Part shown: in pieces, positions 1-9,591 of the stretch | Position numbering within the stretch: position 1 is the first letter of the stretch | How the letters are laid out: every line of letters starts with the position of its first letter | Assembly: GCA_900471515.1 (NCBI GenBank) | Contig: UCFC01000023.1 | Span: 81,874 to 145,873 of the forward strand | DNA length: 64,000 bases | Direction: 5' to 3' | Origin: Hyphomicrobiales bacterium | GTDB lineage: Bacteria; Pseudomonadota; Alphaproteobacteria; Rhizobiales; Rhizobiaceae | Made by a program: the position numbers and the translations under genes | Notes under the pieces: generated by a model | The model's database searches: none | What the model saw: the letters and a program-made list of their open reading frames with translations, nothing else | What the model was told of the DNA's origin: nothing

Positions 1-1825
1 GCGAGAAGCGGTCACGGATGTTGCTCGCCGAGTAGACGGCGCTGTCGATATTGCGCAGCAGCGATTCCGGGACAGGCTCGGCCGTGTCGATATCGACGGC
101 GGCGAGATATTGGGTGACGTCGGCGAGAAGCGGCTGGCTGGGGTCGGCGGCCTCGGCATAACGGGCATGCCAGGCACGCAGGATGCGCAGCGCCCCTTCG
201 GCGCGTTCGATATAGCGGCCCAGCCAGAAGAGGTTGTCGGCCGCGCGGCTCGGCAGGCTGCCCGGCATGTTACGGGTGAAGCTTCCTTCGGCGGGCAGGA
301 GCGTGTGGCGCTCGACCGGCTTGTCGCTGACAATCCAGACATCGGCTGCCGCGCCGCCGGACTGCATGGCGATAGCGGCGACGTCGTCCCCCGAGCCGAT
401 GCGGGCAAAGCCGCCCGGCATGATCTGCCAGCCGTTGGCCGTTCGGGCGGCAAAGACGCGCAACGACATCGGCCGCGGTGTCAGCTTGCCGTTGACCCAG
501 GCAGGCGTGGTCGAGAGAGTGACGACTTCCTGACCGACGAGCTTTGCGCCGTCGCTCGCAAGCCAGTCCGCAATCGAGTTTTTCGCGGTGGCGCGCAACG
601 ACGAGCCGAGGACGGATTCACCGTTGTCGTCGAAGAAAGGGGCACGGGAATAGGCCGGGCCGATCACCATCTTCTCGATATTGGCCGCGACATGGTCACG
701 CTCGTCCTTCTGGCCGCACCACCACGTGGCAATGGATGGCAGGTGCAGATCTTCGCCCAAAAGCTTGCGACAGACGGCGGGCATGAAGGCAAGCAGGGCG
801 CGTGTTTCCAGAACGCCGGTGCCCAGCGCGTTGACGATGGTGACGGTTTCGGCGCGGAGCGACTCGACAAGGCCCGGCGTGCCGATATGCGAGTTCTGGT
901 TCAGTTCCAGCGGATCGGCATAGGCGGAATCAAGACGCCGCCAGAGCACGCCGATCGGCTTCAGGCCGGCGACGGTACGCACCATGACGCGGCCGTTGAC
1001 GACTGTCAGGTCCTCGCCTTCCAGCAGCATGAAGCCGAGGTAGCGGGCAATGTAAGCGTGCTCGAAATAGGTCTCGTTTGCCGGTCCGGGGGTCAGGACC
1101 GCAATGCGGTCGTCACCGGAATGTTTCATCGTCTGCAGCGCATCGCGGAAGGCGCCGAAGAAGGAGGCGAGGCGGTGAACCGGCGTTTCGGCATAGATAT
1201 CGGAAAAGGCGCGGGTCGTCGCCACGCGGTTTTCCAGCGCAAAGCCCGCGCCGGAGGGAGCCTGCGTGCGGTCGGCCAGCACCCACCAGTTGCCGTCGGG
1301 GCCGCGGCCGATCTCGAAGGCGCAGAAATGCAGGTAGTGCCCGGTTGCCGGTTTGACGCCAACCAGCGGCCGCTGAAATTCCGGATTGGCGGCGATGAGG
1401 GCAGGCGGAACGATGCCCTCCTCGACGAGCTTGTTGTCGCCGTAGATGTCGGCGACCATCGCTTCGAGGAGATTGGCGCGCTGCACCAGGCCTGCCGAAA
1501 GGGCCTGCCATTCGCGCTCGTCGATCAGTACCGGAATGTGGGAGAGCGGCCAGGCGCGCTCGCCGCTGCCTTTGGCCCCGTAGGCCCGGTAAAAGACGCC
1601 GGCGTCGCGCAGGTAGCGATCGGCGCGGGCGAAACGCTCGGCCAGATCCTTTTCCGGCATGGCGTTCAGATGGGCGAGGAAACGCTGCCAGACCGGGCGG
1701 ACGGCGCCGTTATTGTCCACCATCTCGTCGGCGATGCCGGGCAAGGGGGCGTAGTCGAAGATCGCATCCGCCCCGGCGCGTTCTTCGATCTCGTCCCTCA
1801 GTTCCAGTGCAGGCTTCTTGCCCAT
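1..1825 (-). CDS. Circularly permuted ATP-grasp / alpha-E domain fusion protein (partial, C-terminus off window)
   Basis: The minus strand stays open from an ATG at 1825 to the window edge, about 608 codons. Residues 1 to about 500 read like the circularly permuted type-2 ATP-grasp family, with family-typical stretches such as VLTPGPANETYFEH, VNALGTGVLE and LPSIATWWCG. From about residue 520 a second domain begins with SRAADNLFWLGRYIERAEG, the characteristic start of the alpha-E helical domain, so the two domains are fused here. Family knowledge: these enzymes are predicted to join carboxylates to amines using ATP, but substrates are unknown. It lies 14 bp downstream of the transglutaminase gene on the same strand, so one operon is likely. 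The rest of alpha-E is outside the window. Confidence 0.88.
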   Translation of the reverse strand, partial: MGKKPALELRDEIEERAGADAIFDYAPLPGIADEMVDNNGAVRPVWQRFLAHLNAMPEKDLAERFARADRYLRDAGVFYRAYGAKGSGERAWPLSHIPVLIDEREWQALSAGLVQRANLLEAMVADIYGDNKLVEEGIVPPALIAANPEFQRPLVGVKPATGHYLHFCAFEIGRGPDGNWWVLADRTQAPSGAGFALENRVATTRAFSDIYAETPVHRLASFFGAFRDALQTMKHSGDDRIAVLTPGPANETYFEHAYIARYLGFMLLEGEDLTVVNGRVMVRTVAGLKPIGVLWRRLDSAYADPLELNQNSHIGTPGLVESLRAETVTIVNALGTGVLETRALLAFMPAVCRKLLGEDLHLPSIATWWCGQKDERDHVAANIEKMVIGPAYSRAPFFDDNGESVLGSSLRATAKNSIADWLASDGAKLVGQEVVTLSTTPAWVNGKLTPRPMSLRVFAARTANGWQIMPGGFARIGSGDDVAAIAMQSGGAAADVWIVSDKPVERHTLLPAEGSFTRNMPGSLPSRAADNLFWLGRYIERAEGALRILRAWHARYAEAADPSQPLLADVTQYLAAVDIDTAEPVPESLLRNIDSAVYSASNIRDRFS

Positions 1826-1839
1826 AAGTCCCAGTTTCT

Positions 1840-4800
1840 TCAAATACCAGCGGGTCGCCTCAGATCCAGCGTGAGCGGAAATTCAGGCGAAACCGTTTCG
1901 GCGCACGGAATATAACCGCCCGCCGTATGTCCCCACGGCTCGAAGCGGGCGAGGCGGCGCGCTTGCGCCTCGTTGCCGTTGACCGGGAAGGTGTCATAGT
2001 TCCGGCCGCCCGGATGGGCAACGTGATAGATGCAGCCGCCGATCGAACGTTTCGACCATGTATCATAAATGTCAAAAGTCAAAGGCGTATTCACCGGCAA
2101 AACGGGATGTAATCCGGAAGCCGGCTGCCAGGCCTTGAAACGCACGCCGGCGACCGAGACGCCTGACGTTCCCGTCGGCGTCAGCGGCACGATCCTGCCG
2201 TTGCAGGTGACGGTGTAGCGCGACGCGTTGCCGGTTTCGAGACGCACCTGGAGGCGCTCGACGGACGAATCGACATAACGCACCGTGCCGCCGATCGCGC
2301 CCTGTTCACCCATGACATGCCAGGGTTCCAGCGCCTGGCGCAGCTCCAGTTTCGAGCCTTCGTATTCGACCTCGCCGCAGAAGGGAAAGCGGAACTCGAG
2401 CTGCGCCTTGAACCATTCGGGGCTGAGGTCGAAGCCGTTTTCCCGGAGGTCTGCCAGCACATCGAGGAAATCCTGCCAGACGTAGTGCGGCAGCATGAAA
2501 CGGTCATGCAGTGCGGTGCCCCAGCGCACGAATTTGCCGTCTGCCGGATTCGCCCAGAAACGGGCGATCAGTGCCCGCACCAGCAATTGCTGGGCAAGCG
2601 ACATGCGGGCATTCGGCGGCATTTCGAAACCGCGGAATTCGACGAGACCGAGACGGCCCGTCGGGCCATCGGGCGAGAAGAGCTTGTCGATGCAGATCTC
2701 GGCGCGGTGGGTGTTGCCGGTTACGTCGATCAAAAGGTTGCGGAACAGGCGATCGACCAGCCAGGGTAGGGGCTGCAGGCCGCGGCCGGGGGCCGGAATC
2801 TGCGCCAGCGCGATTTCCAGCTCGTAAAGACTGTCGTGCCGGGCCTCGTCGATGCGCGGCGCCTGGCTGGTCGGGCCGATGAAAAGACCCGAGAAGAGGT
2901 AGGAGAGCGAGGGGTGGCGCTGCCAGTGCAGCACCAGGCTTTTCAGCAGGTCCGGACGGCGCAGGAACGGGCTGTTGTTCGGATTGCTGCCGCCGACGAC
3001 GACGTGGTTGCCGCCGCCGGTGCCGGTGTGGCGACCGTCGATCATGAATTTGTCGGCGCCGAGGCGGCTTTCGCGCGCCTCCTCGTAAATGGCGGTGGTG
3101 ATGTCGACGGTGTCTTTCCATGTGGAAGAAGGATGGATGTTGACCTCGATGACGCCGGGATCGGGCGCCAGGCGGATGACGTTGATGCGCTCGTCCTGCG
3201 GCGGCGCATATCCTTCGATATGGACGGCGAGACCGAGAGCGGCGGCTGCGCGCTCGGTCGAGGCAATGAGGTCGAGATAATCCTCCAGCGTTTCGGTCGG
3301 CGGCATGAAGACGCAGAGCCGGCCGTCACGCGGCTCGACGGAAATTGCGGTGCGCACGTGGCCGCCGATCTCGCTGACCGACTGCGGCACGGTCGGCTGC
3401 TGGCCGGTGAAGGGCTGGAAATGCGCAGCCTGCAGCGCCCGCCCGCTGTCCTGGCCGAAATCCGGCAGTTCGGACCGCTGCACGAAGGGATCGAGCGGGT
3501 TGATATAGGGATATTGCGAGGGCGGGATATAGGCCAGCGAATTGAGCGGCAGGCGATAGCCCACCGGGCTGTCGCCGGGTACGAGGAAGATGCGGCCGCG
3601 CCGCGTCGACCATTTCTCGCTCGTCCAGGTGCGGCCGCCGGCACGCGCATTCCAGGCCTGGACGGGCAGCACATAGCCGGTCGGACGCGTCAAGCCGCGA
3701 TCGAAGACACGGGCGATGCGCGTGCGCTCCTCCGGATCCTTCAGCCTGGAATTCGACGGATCGACGTTTTCCGGAAGGCCTGCTTCCTTGACCAGCCATT
3801 CGGCCGGATCTTCGAAGGCGGGGGCGACATAATCGGGGGAAATATCCAGCTCTCCGGCAATCGCCGTCAGCAGACGGCCGGCATCGTCCTCCGTGACCTG
3901 GTAGTTGCGGCCCTCGACAGCGACGAGAGCGTCGCTCGACCAGATCGGCAAGCCGTCCTTGCGCCAATAGAGCGAGAAGGTCCAGCGCGGCAGGCTTTCG
4001 CCGGGATACCATTTGCCCTGGCCGTAGTGCAGGAATCCGTCCGGCGCAAAACGGGCGCGCAGTCGCCGGATCAGCGCATCGGCCTTCTCGCGTTTCGTCG
4101 GGCCGACGGCCTCGGTGTTCCATTCGGCGGATTCGAAATCGTCGATGGAGACGAAGGTCGGCTCGCCGCCCATGGTCAGGCGCACATCTTCGGCCTCAAG
4201 GATGCGGTCGACCTTCTCGCCGAGTTCGTTGAGTTCGTCCCAGGCGTCGTCGGAAAATGGCTTGGTGATGCGGGGGTGTTCGGCAACACGGGCAACCTTC
4301 ATGTCGAAGGCGAATTCGGTCTCGGCTTCGCCGTAATAGCCCCCCGATATCGGCGCGGCATTGCGAAAGTGCGGTGTGGCGGCAAGGGGGATATGGCTTT
4401 CGCCGGTCAGGAGGCCGGAAGTCGGATCAAGGCCGATCCAGCCGGCGCCGGGAAGATAGACTTCGGCCCAGGCATGGAGATCGGTGAAATCATGCTCGGT
4501 GCCGGAGGGGCCATCGAGCGCCTTGAGGTCGGGGGTCAGCTGGATCAGATAGCCGGAGACGAAGCGGGCGGCGAGGCCGAGATGGCGCAGGATCTGCACC
4601 AATAGCCAGCTCGTATCGCGGCAGGAGCCTTTGGCGCTTTCCAGCGTCTCTTCGGGTGTCTGCACGCCGGCTTCCATGCGGATGACATAGCCGATCTGTT
4701 GCTGCAGGCGCATGTTGAGGCCGACGATCATATCGACCGTCTTCTGCTTTGACCGATCGAGCGTTTCGAGGAAGGCCTTCAGGCGCGGGCCGGGCTCTTC

Positions 4801-5160
4801 CGGCGTCATGTAGATCGACAGGTCTTCGCGGATCGTCTCGGGATAGTCGAAGGGCCACATCGTCGCTTCCTCTTCGACGAAGAAGTCGAAGGGATTGTAG
4901 ACGGTCATGTCGGCGACGAGATCGACCTCGATCTTGAACTCGCTCACCGGGTCGGGGAAGACGAAGCGGGCGAGATAGTTGCCGTACGGGTCCTGCTGCA
5001 GGTTCACGAAATGGTTTGACGGCGTGACCTTCAGCGAATGGCTCAAGACCCGCGTCTTCGAATGCGAGGCCGGTTTCAGGCGGATGATCTGTGGGCCGAG
5101 GCGGACCGGTTTGTCATATTGATAATGGGTCAGGTGGTAGATGCTGGCTTTGATCGACAT
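1840..5160 (-). CDS. Transglutaminase-like / DUF2126 protein (1106 aa)
   Basis: Residues 1-80 resemble the bacterial transglutaminase N-terminal domain. A transglutaminase-like core follows, with a visible catalytic triad: Cys180 in [11 protein letters not shown], His229 in [10 protein letters not shown] and Asp245 in GLDPTSGLL. From about residue 300 to the end the protein matches the large DUF2126 region, with conserved stretches such as [14 protein letters not shown]. There is no signal peptide, so it is probably cytoplasmic. Known context: this family travels with alpha-E and circularly permuted ATP-grasp proteins and often with the proteasome-like peptidase Anbu. The role is inferred to be making or cutting an isopeptide-type bond; the substrate is unknown. 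The ATP-grasp gene follows after 14 bp. Confidence 0.92.
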   Translation of the reverse strand: MSIKASIYHLTHYQYDKPVRLGPQIIRLKPASHSKTRVLSHSLKVTPSNHFVNLQQDPYGNYLARFVFPDPVSEFKIEVDLVADMTVYNPFDFFVEEEATMWPFDYPETIREDLSIYMTPEEPGPRLKAFLETLDRSKQKTVDMIVGLNMRLQQQIGYVIRMEAGVQTPEETLESAKGSCRDTSWLLVQILRHLGLAARFVSGYLIQLTPDLKALDGPSGTEHDFTDLHAWAEVYLPGAGWIGLDPTSGLLTGESHIPLAATPHFRNAAPISGGYYGEAETEFAFDMKVARVAEHPRITKPFSDDAWDELNELGEKVDRILEAEDVRLTMGGEPTFVSIDDFESAEWNTEAVGPTKREKADALIRRLRARFAPDGFLHYGQGKWYPGESLPRWTFSLYWRKDGLPIWSSDALVAVEGRNYQVTEDDAGRLLTAIAGELDISPDYVAPAFEDPAEWLVKEAGLPENVDPSNSRLKDPEERTRIARVFDRGLTRPTGYVLPVQAWNARAGGRTWTSEKWSTRRGRIFLVPGDSPVGYRLPLNSLAYIPPSQYPYINPLDPFVQRSELPDFGQDSGRALQAAHFQPFTGQQPTVPQSVSEIGGHVRTAISVEPRDGRLCVFMPPTETLEDYLDLIASTERAAAALGLAVHIEGYAPPQDERINVIRLAPDPGVIEVNIHPSSTWKDTVDITTAIYEEARESRLGADKFMIDGRHTGTGGGNHVVVGGSNPNNSPFLRRPDLLKSLVLHWQRHPSLSYLFSGLFIGPTSQAPRIDEARHDSLYELEIALAQIPAPGRGLQPLPWLVDRLFRNLLIDVTGNTHRAEICIDKLFSPDGPTGRLGLVEFRGFEMPPNARMSLAQQLLVRALIARFWANPADGKFVRWGTALHDRFMLPHYVWQDFLDVLADLRENGFDLSPEWFKAQLEFRFPFCGEVEYEGSKLELRQALEPWHVMGEQGAIGGTVRYVDSSVERLQVRLETGNASRYTVTCNGRIVPLTPTGTSGVSVAGVRFKAWQPASGLHPVLPVNTPLTFDIYDTWSKRSIGGCIYHVAHPGGRNYDTFPVNGNEAQARRLARFEPWGHTAGGYIPCAETVSPEFPLTLDLRRPAGI

Positions 5161-5268
5161 ATTGCTCTTTTTGTCCGCGTGCCGTTGATCGGCTTAGCTG
5201 TTCCCGAAGCCAGTGTGTGCAATGCAGCGAAAGAATGCAAGGCGGAAAGGTTAACGCCGCGGCGGCTT

Positions 5269-6651
5269 TCAGGCGGCGCGGTTGAAGGTCACGGAAGCCT
5301 TGAGGCCTCTGCCGCCGCGGCCGGGAATGAGGGCGAGCCGCGCGTTGAAAAGATTGGCGATTTCCTCGACGATGGGAAGGCCAAGGCCGGCGCCGGGGGC
5401 GCCGGAGTCATTGCCGCGGGAGAAACGTTTTCTGACCGCTTCGAGCTTTTCGGGGGGGATGCCAGGGCCATTGTCTTCGACCTCCAACCGCACCGTCTCG
5501 GCGTCTTCGACAATACGCACGGTCACTTCCGCGCCCTTGCCGGCATAGGCGATGGCGTTGCCGGCAAGATTGCGCAGCATTTCGCCGATCAGCAGCGGTT
5601 CGGCGCGGATCATGGCGGGTCCCTCACCTTCGAAGCCGAGATCGATGCCGGCCTCGGCGGCGCGAGGGATCTGCTCGCCGGTGATCTCCTGGGCGATGGC
5701 GGAAAGGTCGATGGCCTCGGCCGTCAGCGCCTCCTTGGCGGTTGCGGCATCGATCTTTGCCATCAGCAAAAGCTGGGCAAGGATGCGCTCGGCATGGGCA
5801 ACCGCCTGATCGCCCTTGAGGGCGGCGTGCTGCGCTTCGTCCAGGGAGCCGGCGCGGGAGGAGAGGGCAAGCTGGGTGCGGATGATGGTGAGCGGCGTGC
5901 GCAGCTGATGGCTGGCATTGCCGGTGAAATTGCGCAGCGCGTCGAGGGCCGATTGCAGGCGCACCATGAAGGAATTGACGGTATCGACGAGCGGCTGCAC
6001 CTCGCTCGGCACCGATTGCTCGATCGGGTGCAGGTCATCGGGGCTGCGCTCGCCGATGGCGTCGCCAAGCTTGTAGAGCGGCCGCAGCGCCACGGTAACG
6101 GAAATCCAGACGATGACGGCGGCCCCGGCAATCATGACGGCAAGGCGAAGCGCGGAGCGGACCAGGATCGCCTGGGCAAGCTGACGGCGGGCGATGGTCG
6201 TTTCGGCGACGGTGACGACGAAAGGCACGGAGCGGATGCCGGTGGAGGCGGAGCGTCCCAGGGTCGCGACCCGGATCGGCTCGCCACGGAAGATATCGTC
6301 GGCGAAGGAGGCGGTATCGCCCTGGGTTTCCTTCAATACCGGAAGCGCCTGATAGCCGGTGATGAATGTGCCGGGCGGGCCGTCGACACGGTAGAAGACG
6401 CGGTCCTGCGCTGCCGAGGTCAGCATTTCCAGCGCGACATAGGGAATGTCCACCTCGAGCGTGCCGTCTTCGGCAACGACAACACGCTCGGCGATTGCCA
6501 GAGCGGAGCCGGCCAGCACGCGGTCGGACACGATATTCGAAGTCTGCACGGCTTCGCGCCAGGTATCGGCCAGCGCCAGCGTGCCGATGACGGCGGTCGA
6601 GACCAGCAACCAGAATAGCAGTCGGCGCCGGAGCGAGTAGGCGGCCGTCAT
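5269..6651 (-). CDS. tctE: TctE-like sensor histidine kinase (460 aa)
   Basis: An inner-membrane sensor kinase. Membrane segments lie near residues 9-28 and 166-188 and flank a periplasmic sensor of about 130 residues resembling the TctE-type 2CSK_N domain. The cytoplasmic part has an H-box with His248 in NASHQLRTPL, an N-box around Asn361-Asn365, and ATP-binding motifs DNGPGIP (393-399) and GAGLGL (about 419). All core kinase motifs are intact. The ATG overlaps the stop of the response-regulator gene (ATGA), so the two are translationally coupled. The ligand cannot be read from sequence. Tricarboxylates are plausible because tctCBA lies about 7 kb away, but the binding protein at 8076-9140 is nearer. 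Confidence 0.88.
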   Translation of the reverse strand: MTAAYSLRRRLLFWLLVSTAVIGTLALADTWREAVQTSNIVSDRVLAGSALAIAERVVVAEDGTLEVDIPYVALEMLTSAAQDRVFYRVDGPPGTFITGYQALPVLKETQGDTASFADDIFRGEPIRVATLGRSASTGIRSVPFVVTVAETTIARRQLAQAILVRSALRLAVMIAGAAVIVWISVTVALRPLYKLGDAIGERSPDDLHPIEQSVPSEVQPLVDTVNSFMVRLQSALDALRNFTGNASHQLRTPLTIIRTQLALSSRAGSLDEAQHAALKGDQAVAHAERILAQLLLMAKIDAATAKEALTAEAIDLSAIAQEITGEQIPRAAEAGIDLGFEGEGPAMIRAEPLLIGEMLRNLAGNAIAYAGKGAEVTVRIVEDAETVRLEVEDNGPGIPPEKLEAVRKRFSRGNDSGAPGAGLGLPIVEEIANLFNARLALIPGRGGRGLKASVTFNRAA

Positions 6652-7325
6652 GAGGCCTCGGGCAATTTGTCGAGATAATAGCCGATACCGCGGGCGGTCC
6701 TGACCGTCAGGCCGTGCGGCGAAAGCCTCTTTCGCAGGCGGCTGACATATTGCTCGATGGCATTGGCCGAAATGTCGTCGTCGAAAGCGGTCAGCGACTG
6801 CATGATCGCCTCCTTGGCGACGACCTTGCCGGCACGCATGAAGAGGATTTCCAGCAGGCCAAGCTCGCGGGCGGGAATATCGAGCGGCGTGGCGCCGGCC
6901 GAGAAGGCGCGGGAATTGAGGTCGAGCGAGATCGCTCCGAAACTGACGGTCGAGGAATGCAGCCCGGCCTGACGGCGAAGAAGCACGCGCACGCGCGCTT
7001 CGAATTCGGCAATGTCGAAAGGTTTGATGAGATAGTCGTCGGCGCCGAGATCCAGCCCCTTTACGCGTTCTTCCGGCGAACCCCGCGCCGTCAGGATGAG
7101 TACCGCAGCCCGGCTGCCGCGGGAGCGCATGGCGCGCAGCACATCGAGCCCGTCCATTTCCGGAAGGTTCAGATCGAGGATGACGAGATCGAAATTTTCC
7201 GCTGCGATGACGGCATTGGCCGAAGCCCCGTCATGGACGACATCCACAGCATGGCCCGTGCCGCGCAAGATCGCCGACAGGCCGTCGGCCAGGGCGATAT
7301 TGTCTTCGGTAAGCAGGATGCGCAA
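6648..7325 (-). CDS. tctD: TctD-like OmpR-family response regulator (226 aa)
   Basis: A DNA-binding response regulator. The receiver domain (residues 1-115) has phospho-acceptor Asp51 in VILDLNLPEMDG and the conserved Lys101 in LIKPFD. The C-terminal winged helix has the OmpR-type ending VRTARGIGYYLD. I place the start at a TTG at 7325: translation then begins MRILLTEDN, as is usual for the family, and a GGGGA sequence lies 8 nt upstream. The longer frame from an ATG at 7466 would add 47 residues unlike any receiver N-terminus. It is the first gene of a kinase pair with an ATGA overlap. Targets are not visible. Confidence 0.88.
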   Translation of the reverse strand: MRILLTEDNIALADGLSAILRGTGHAVDVVHDGASANAVIAAENFDLVILDLNLPEMDGLDVLRAMRSRGSRAAVLILTARGSPEERVKGLDLGADDYLIKPFDIAEFEARVRVLLRRQAGLHSSTVSFGAISLDLNSRAFSAGATPLDIPARELGLLEILFMRAGKVVAKEAIMQSLTAFDDDISANAIEQYVSRLRKRLSPHGLTVRTARGIGYYLDKLPEAS

Positions 7326-7519
7326 CGGATGTTTCCCCGAGTTTTTCGGAGAGTTTATCAGGGATGGCGGCCCGATGTCACAGCGATTCTGGGAATTGGG
7401 TGAACGGGAAAGTAGGCAATTCGTCAAAAGCTCGTTTTGCTTCTTCCGGGTTACAGCGCCGACCATATGGCTGGGCCGATGCCGCCGTGATAGGATTTAC
7501 GAGGGTTGGAGGCTGCAAG

Positions 7520-8032
7520 ATGGGTGAGCTGTCGGTCGCGCTTGCGGAAAGCCCTGAAGATATCGATGCCGTGCGACATCTCAGCCGTGCCTTCAGGCAA
7601 TGGCTTTACGACAATTATCCGGCCGAGCGGGCGCAGGTGGAACTCTACTATAATCCCGAAAAGTTCGAGGCCTTGCTTGCCGAACTGCCCCGCATCCATG
7701 CAAGGCCGCAAGGCGCGATGTTTCTGGCGCGTCTCGACGGCGAGACGATAGGCTGCGTGATGCAGCACGAGATTGCTCCCGGCGTCTCGGAGATGAAGCG
7801 CCTTTTCGTTTCCGAGCGGGCGCGCGGAAGCGGCGCGGCACGCGCGCTCTGCGAGGCTTCGCTGGCTCGGGCAAAGGAGGACGGCTACCGACTGATGCGG
7901 CTCGACACCGGCTTTCGGCAGGTCGCGGCGCAGAAGCTTTATCGTCGCCTGGGTTTTCGCGAGCGTGATGCCTATTACAGCGTTCCTGACGATCTCAAGC
8001 CGATTTTGGTCTTCTTCGAGCGCGAACTCTGA
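7520..8032 (+). CDS. GNAT family N-acetyltransferase (170 aa)
   Basis: A GNAT-fold acetyltransferase that would use acetyl-CoA. The core has the beta-4 strand MKRLFVSERARGSGAARALCE, where RARGSGAA is the acetyl-CoA pyrophosphate-binding loop (consensus Q/RxxGxG/A), and a C-terminal motif-B-like KLYRRLGFRERDAYY. The ATG at 7520 is chosen because GGAGG lies 7 nt upstream; the frame is open further upstream but without homology. The gene is divergent from the TctDE pair and followed 43 bp later by a binding-protein gene on the same strand. The acceptor substrate is unknown. The protein is of usual length for the family. Confidence 0.85.
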   Translation: MGELSVALAESPEDIDAVRHLSRAFRQWLYDNYPAERAQVELYYNPEKFEALLAELPRIHARPQGAMFLARLDGETIGCVMQHEIAPGVSEMKRLFVSERARGSGAARALCEASLARAKEDGYRLMRLDTGFRQVAAQKLYRRLGFRERDAYYSVPDDLKPILVFFEREL

Positions 8033-8075
8033 AGCTCCGCTTGTTTCACGCTTTTTGCTCGGGCATTCTCCGGAC

Positions 8076-9140
8076 ATGAGAAGCCTTTTCTTTCTGTTCC
8101 TGTGCCTGGCACCCGGCCTTGCGGCCGCCGACCAGGTCTTTTATCCGGCGAAGTCCGGCAACGCGGCTGCGCCGGTGCTGACGGTCTATTCCTCGCTCGA
8201 CGAGCCGCTGGCGCAGCCGATGATCCGGGGCTTTCAGGACGCCAATCCAGATGTGGCGGTCGAATATGAGGACATGCTGACGGGGGACATTTACGACAGG
8301 ATCGTCCGCGAGACGGATGCCGGTCAAAAGACGGCGGACTTTGCCTTCTCCTCGGCGATGGACCTGCAGGTGAAACTTTCGAATGACGGTTATGCGCAGG
8401 TCAGCAACCTGCCGATGAGCGCCCAGTGGCCGAAATGGGCGAACTGGCGCAACACCGCCTATGCGCTGACCTTCGAACCGGCGGTCTTCGTCTATCACAA
8501 GCCGAGCTTTGCCCATGAAACGGTGCCGAGTTCGCGGGCGGAATTCGTCGATTACCTGAAACGCAAAGGCAACGAGGTCTACGGGCGGATCGGCACCTAC
8601 GACATAGAGCGTTCCGGCGTGGGCTTCCTGTTCATGGCGCGCGATCAGGAACAGTTCGGCGATATCTGGTCGGTGATCGGCGCCATGGGAGCGGCGGGCG
8701 TAAAACTCTATTCGACCAGCTCGGCGATCCTCGAGCGCGTGGCCGATGGCCGGTTCGTGCTCGGTTACAATATACTCGGATCCTATGCTGCCGACTGGGC
8801 CTCGCGCCATCCCGACGTGGGCATTGTTCTGCCGAAGGATTACACGGTCGTGATGTCGCGCATCGGCCTCGTGCCGCAGGCGGCGGCCGAGCCGGAACTG
8901 GGGCGCCGCTACCTTGCCTTCTTCATGTCGAAGGAGGGTCAGACCATCATGGCGCGCGAGCTGCAGATCCCGGCCGTCAGCCCGGAAGTGGCAGGCGAGA
9001 ATACCGCCAATACGTTGCAGGAACTGCTCGGCGCGCAGTTGCGCCCGGTGCCGGTCAGCCCGGGTCTCATGGTCTATCTCGACCAGGTGAAACGCGCGCG
9101 CCTGATTGCGCATTGGAACGAGGTGTTGCGGACGCAGTGA
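8076..9140 (+). CDS. Periplasmic solute-binding protein, Fe3+/ABC type 1 family (354 aa)
   Basis: Begins with a Sec signal peptide (MRSLFFLFLCLAPGLAAAD, cleavage after AAA). The mature part, LTVYSSLDEPLAQPMIRGF onward, has the fold signature of iron(III)-type ABC substrate-binding proteins, including NTAYALTFEPAVFVYH and a late FFMSKEGQTIM. The start is the ATG directly before the signal peptide; the open frame extends upstream into the GNAT gene. No permease or ATPase gene follows: a 450-bp gap and a chemoreceptor come next. It may therefore be a sensing partner for the TctE-like kinase rather than part of an importer, which is an inference from position only. Ligand unknown. Confidence 0.83.
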   Translation: MRSLFFLFLCLAPGLAAADQVFYPAKSGNAAAPVLTVYSSLDEPLAQPMIRGFQDANPDVAVEYEDMLTGDIYDRIVRETDAGQKTADFAFSSAMDLQVKLSNDGYAQVSNLPMSAQWPKWANWRNTAYALTFEPAVFVYHKPSFAHETVPSSRAEFVDYLKRKGNEVYGRIGTYDIERSGVGFLFMARDQEQFGDIWSVIGAMGAAGVKLYSTSSAILERVADGRFVLGYNILGSYAADWASRHPDVGIVLPKDYTVVMSRIGLVPQAAAEPELGRRYLAFFMSKEGQTIMARELQIPAVSPEVAGENTANTLQELLGAQLRPVPVSPGLMVYLDQVKRARLIAHWNEVLRTQ

Positions 9141-9591
9141 AGGACTGGCTTGCCCAATGGAAAACATGCGGGCTGACCAAAATAAATCTTATGATCTCAA
9201 TGACTAAGCTGTTTCGATGAGGGCGCGCGCCTGTCTTTCCGTCCAAAAAAATCGTCGCAGGGCAAAATATTTTTTCGACGTTGCAATGTCCCATAATGGA
9301 CGCCTTCATTGGGATTTTACACCAATAAGTAATACTTATCCCCAAATTTCCATATATTCTTGTCCTGTTTATATGACTGAATTTGCAACCTTTGATTTTT
9401 TATTGACGATTCCTAGCGCGGCCATTTAGCGAAAATTAAGCAGAATCCAGTGGTTATTTCTGGCGATGAAATCATCGCGGCAGGCTCATTTCCGGGCTGC
9501 CGCGCACACGGCATGATGTCGCTAACAATCTTTTCCGGGCCGGGGCGGATGCATCTCGATGCATCTCTCCACATCTAGAGGTTTTATTTTC
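9141..9591 (+). other. Intergenic region upstream of the chemoreceptor gene
   Basis: About 450 bp without a supportable gene. It is clearly more AT-rich than its neighbours, especially 9240-9440, which suggests promoter DNA. The only regular structure I see is a tandem pair of a 10-bp unit, GATGCATCTC, at 9548-9567. Each copy contains the palindrome GATGCATC. The pair sits about 25 bp before the ATG of the receptor. A 70-codon frame at 9217 has no ribosome site and no recognisable content. Confidence 0.5.

Noticed and set aside
9217..9429. 70-codon frame in the AT-rich gap before the chemoreceptor
   Set aside because: No ribosome site, no recognisable sequence and unusual residue composition.
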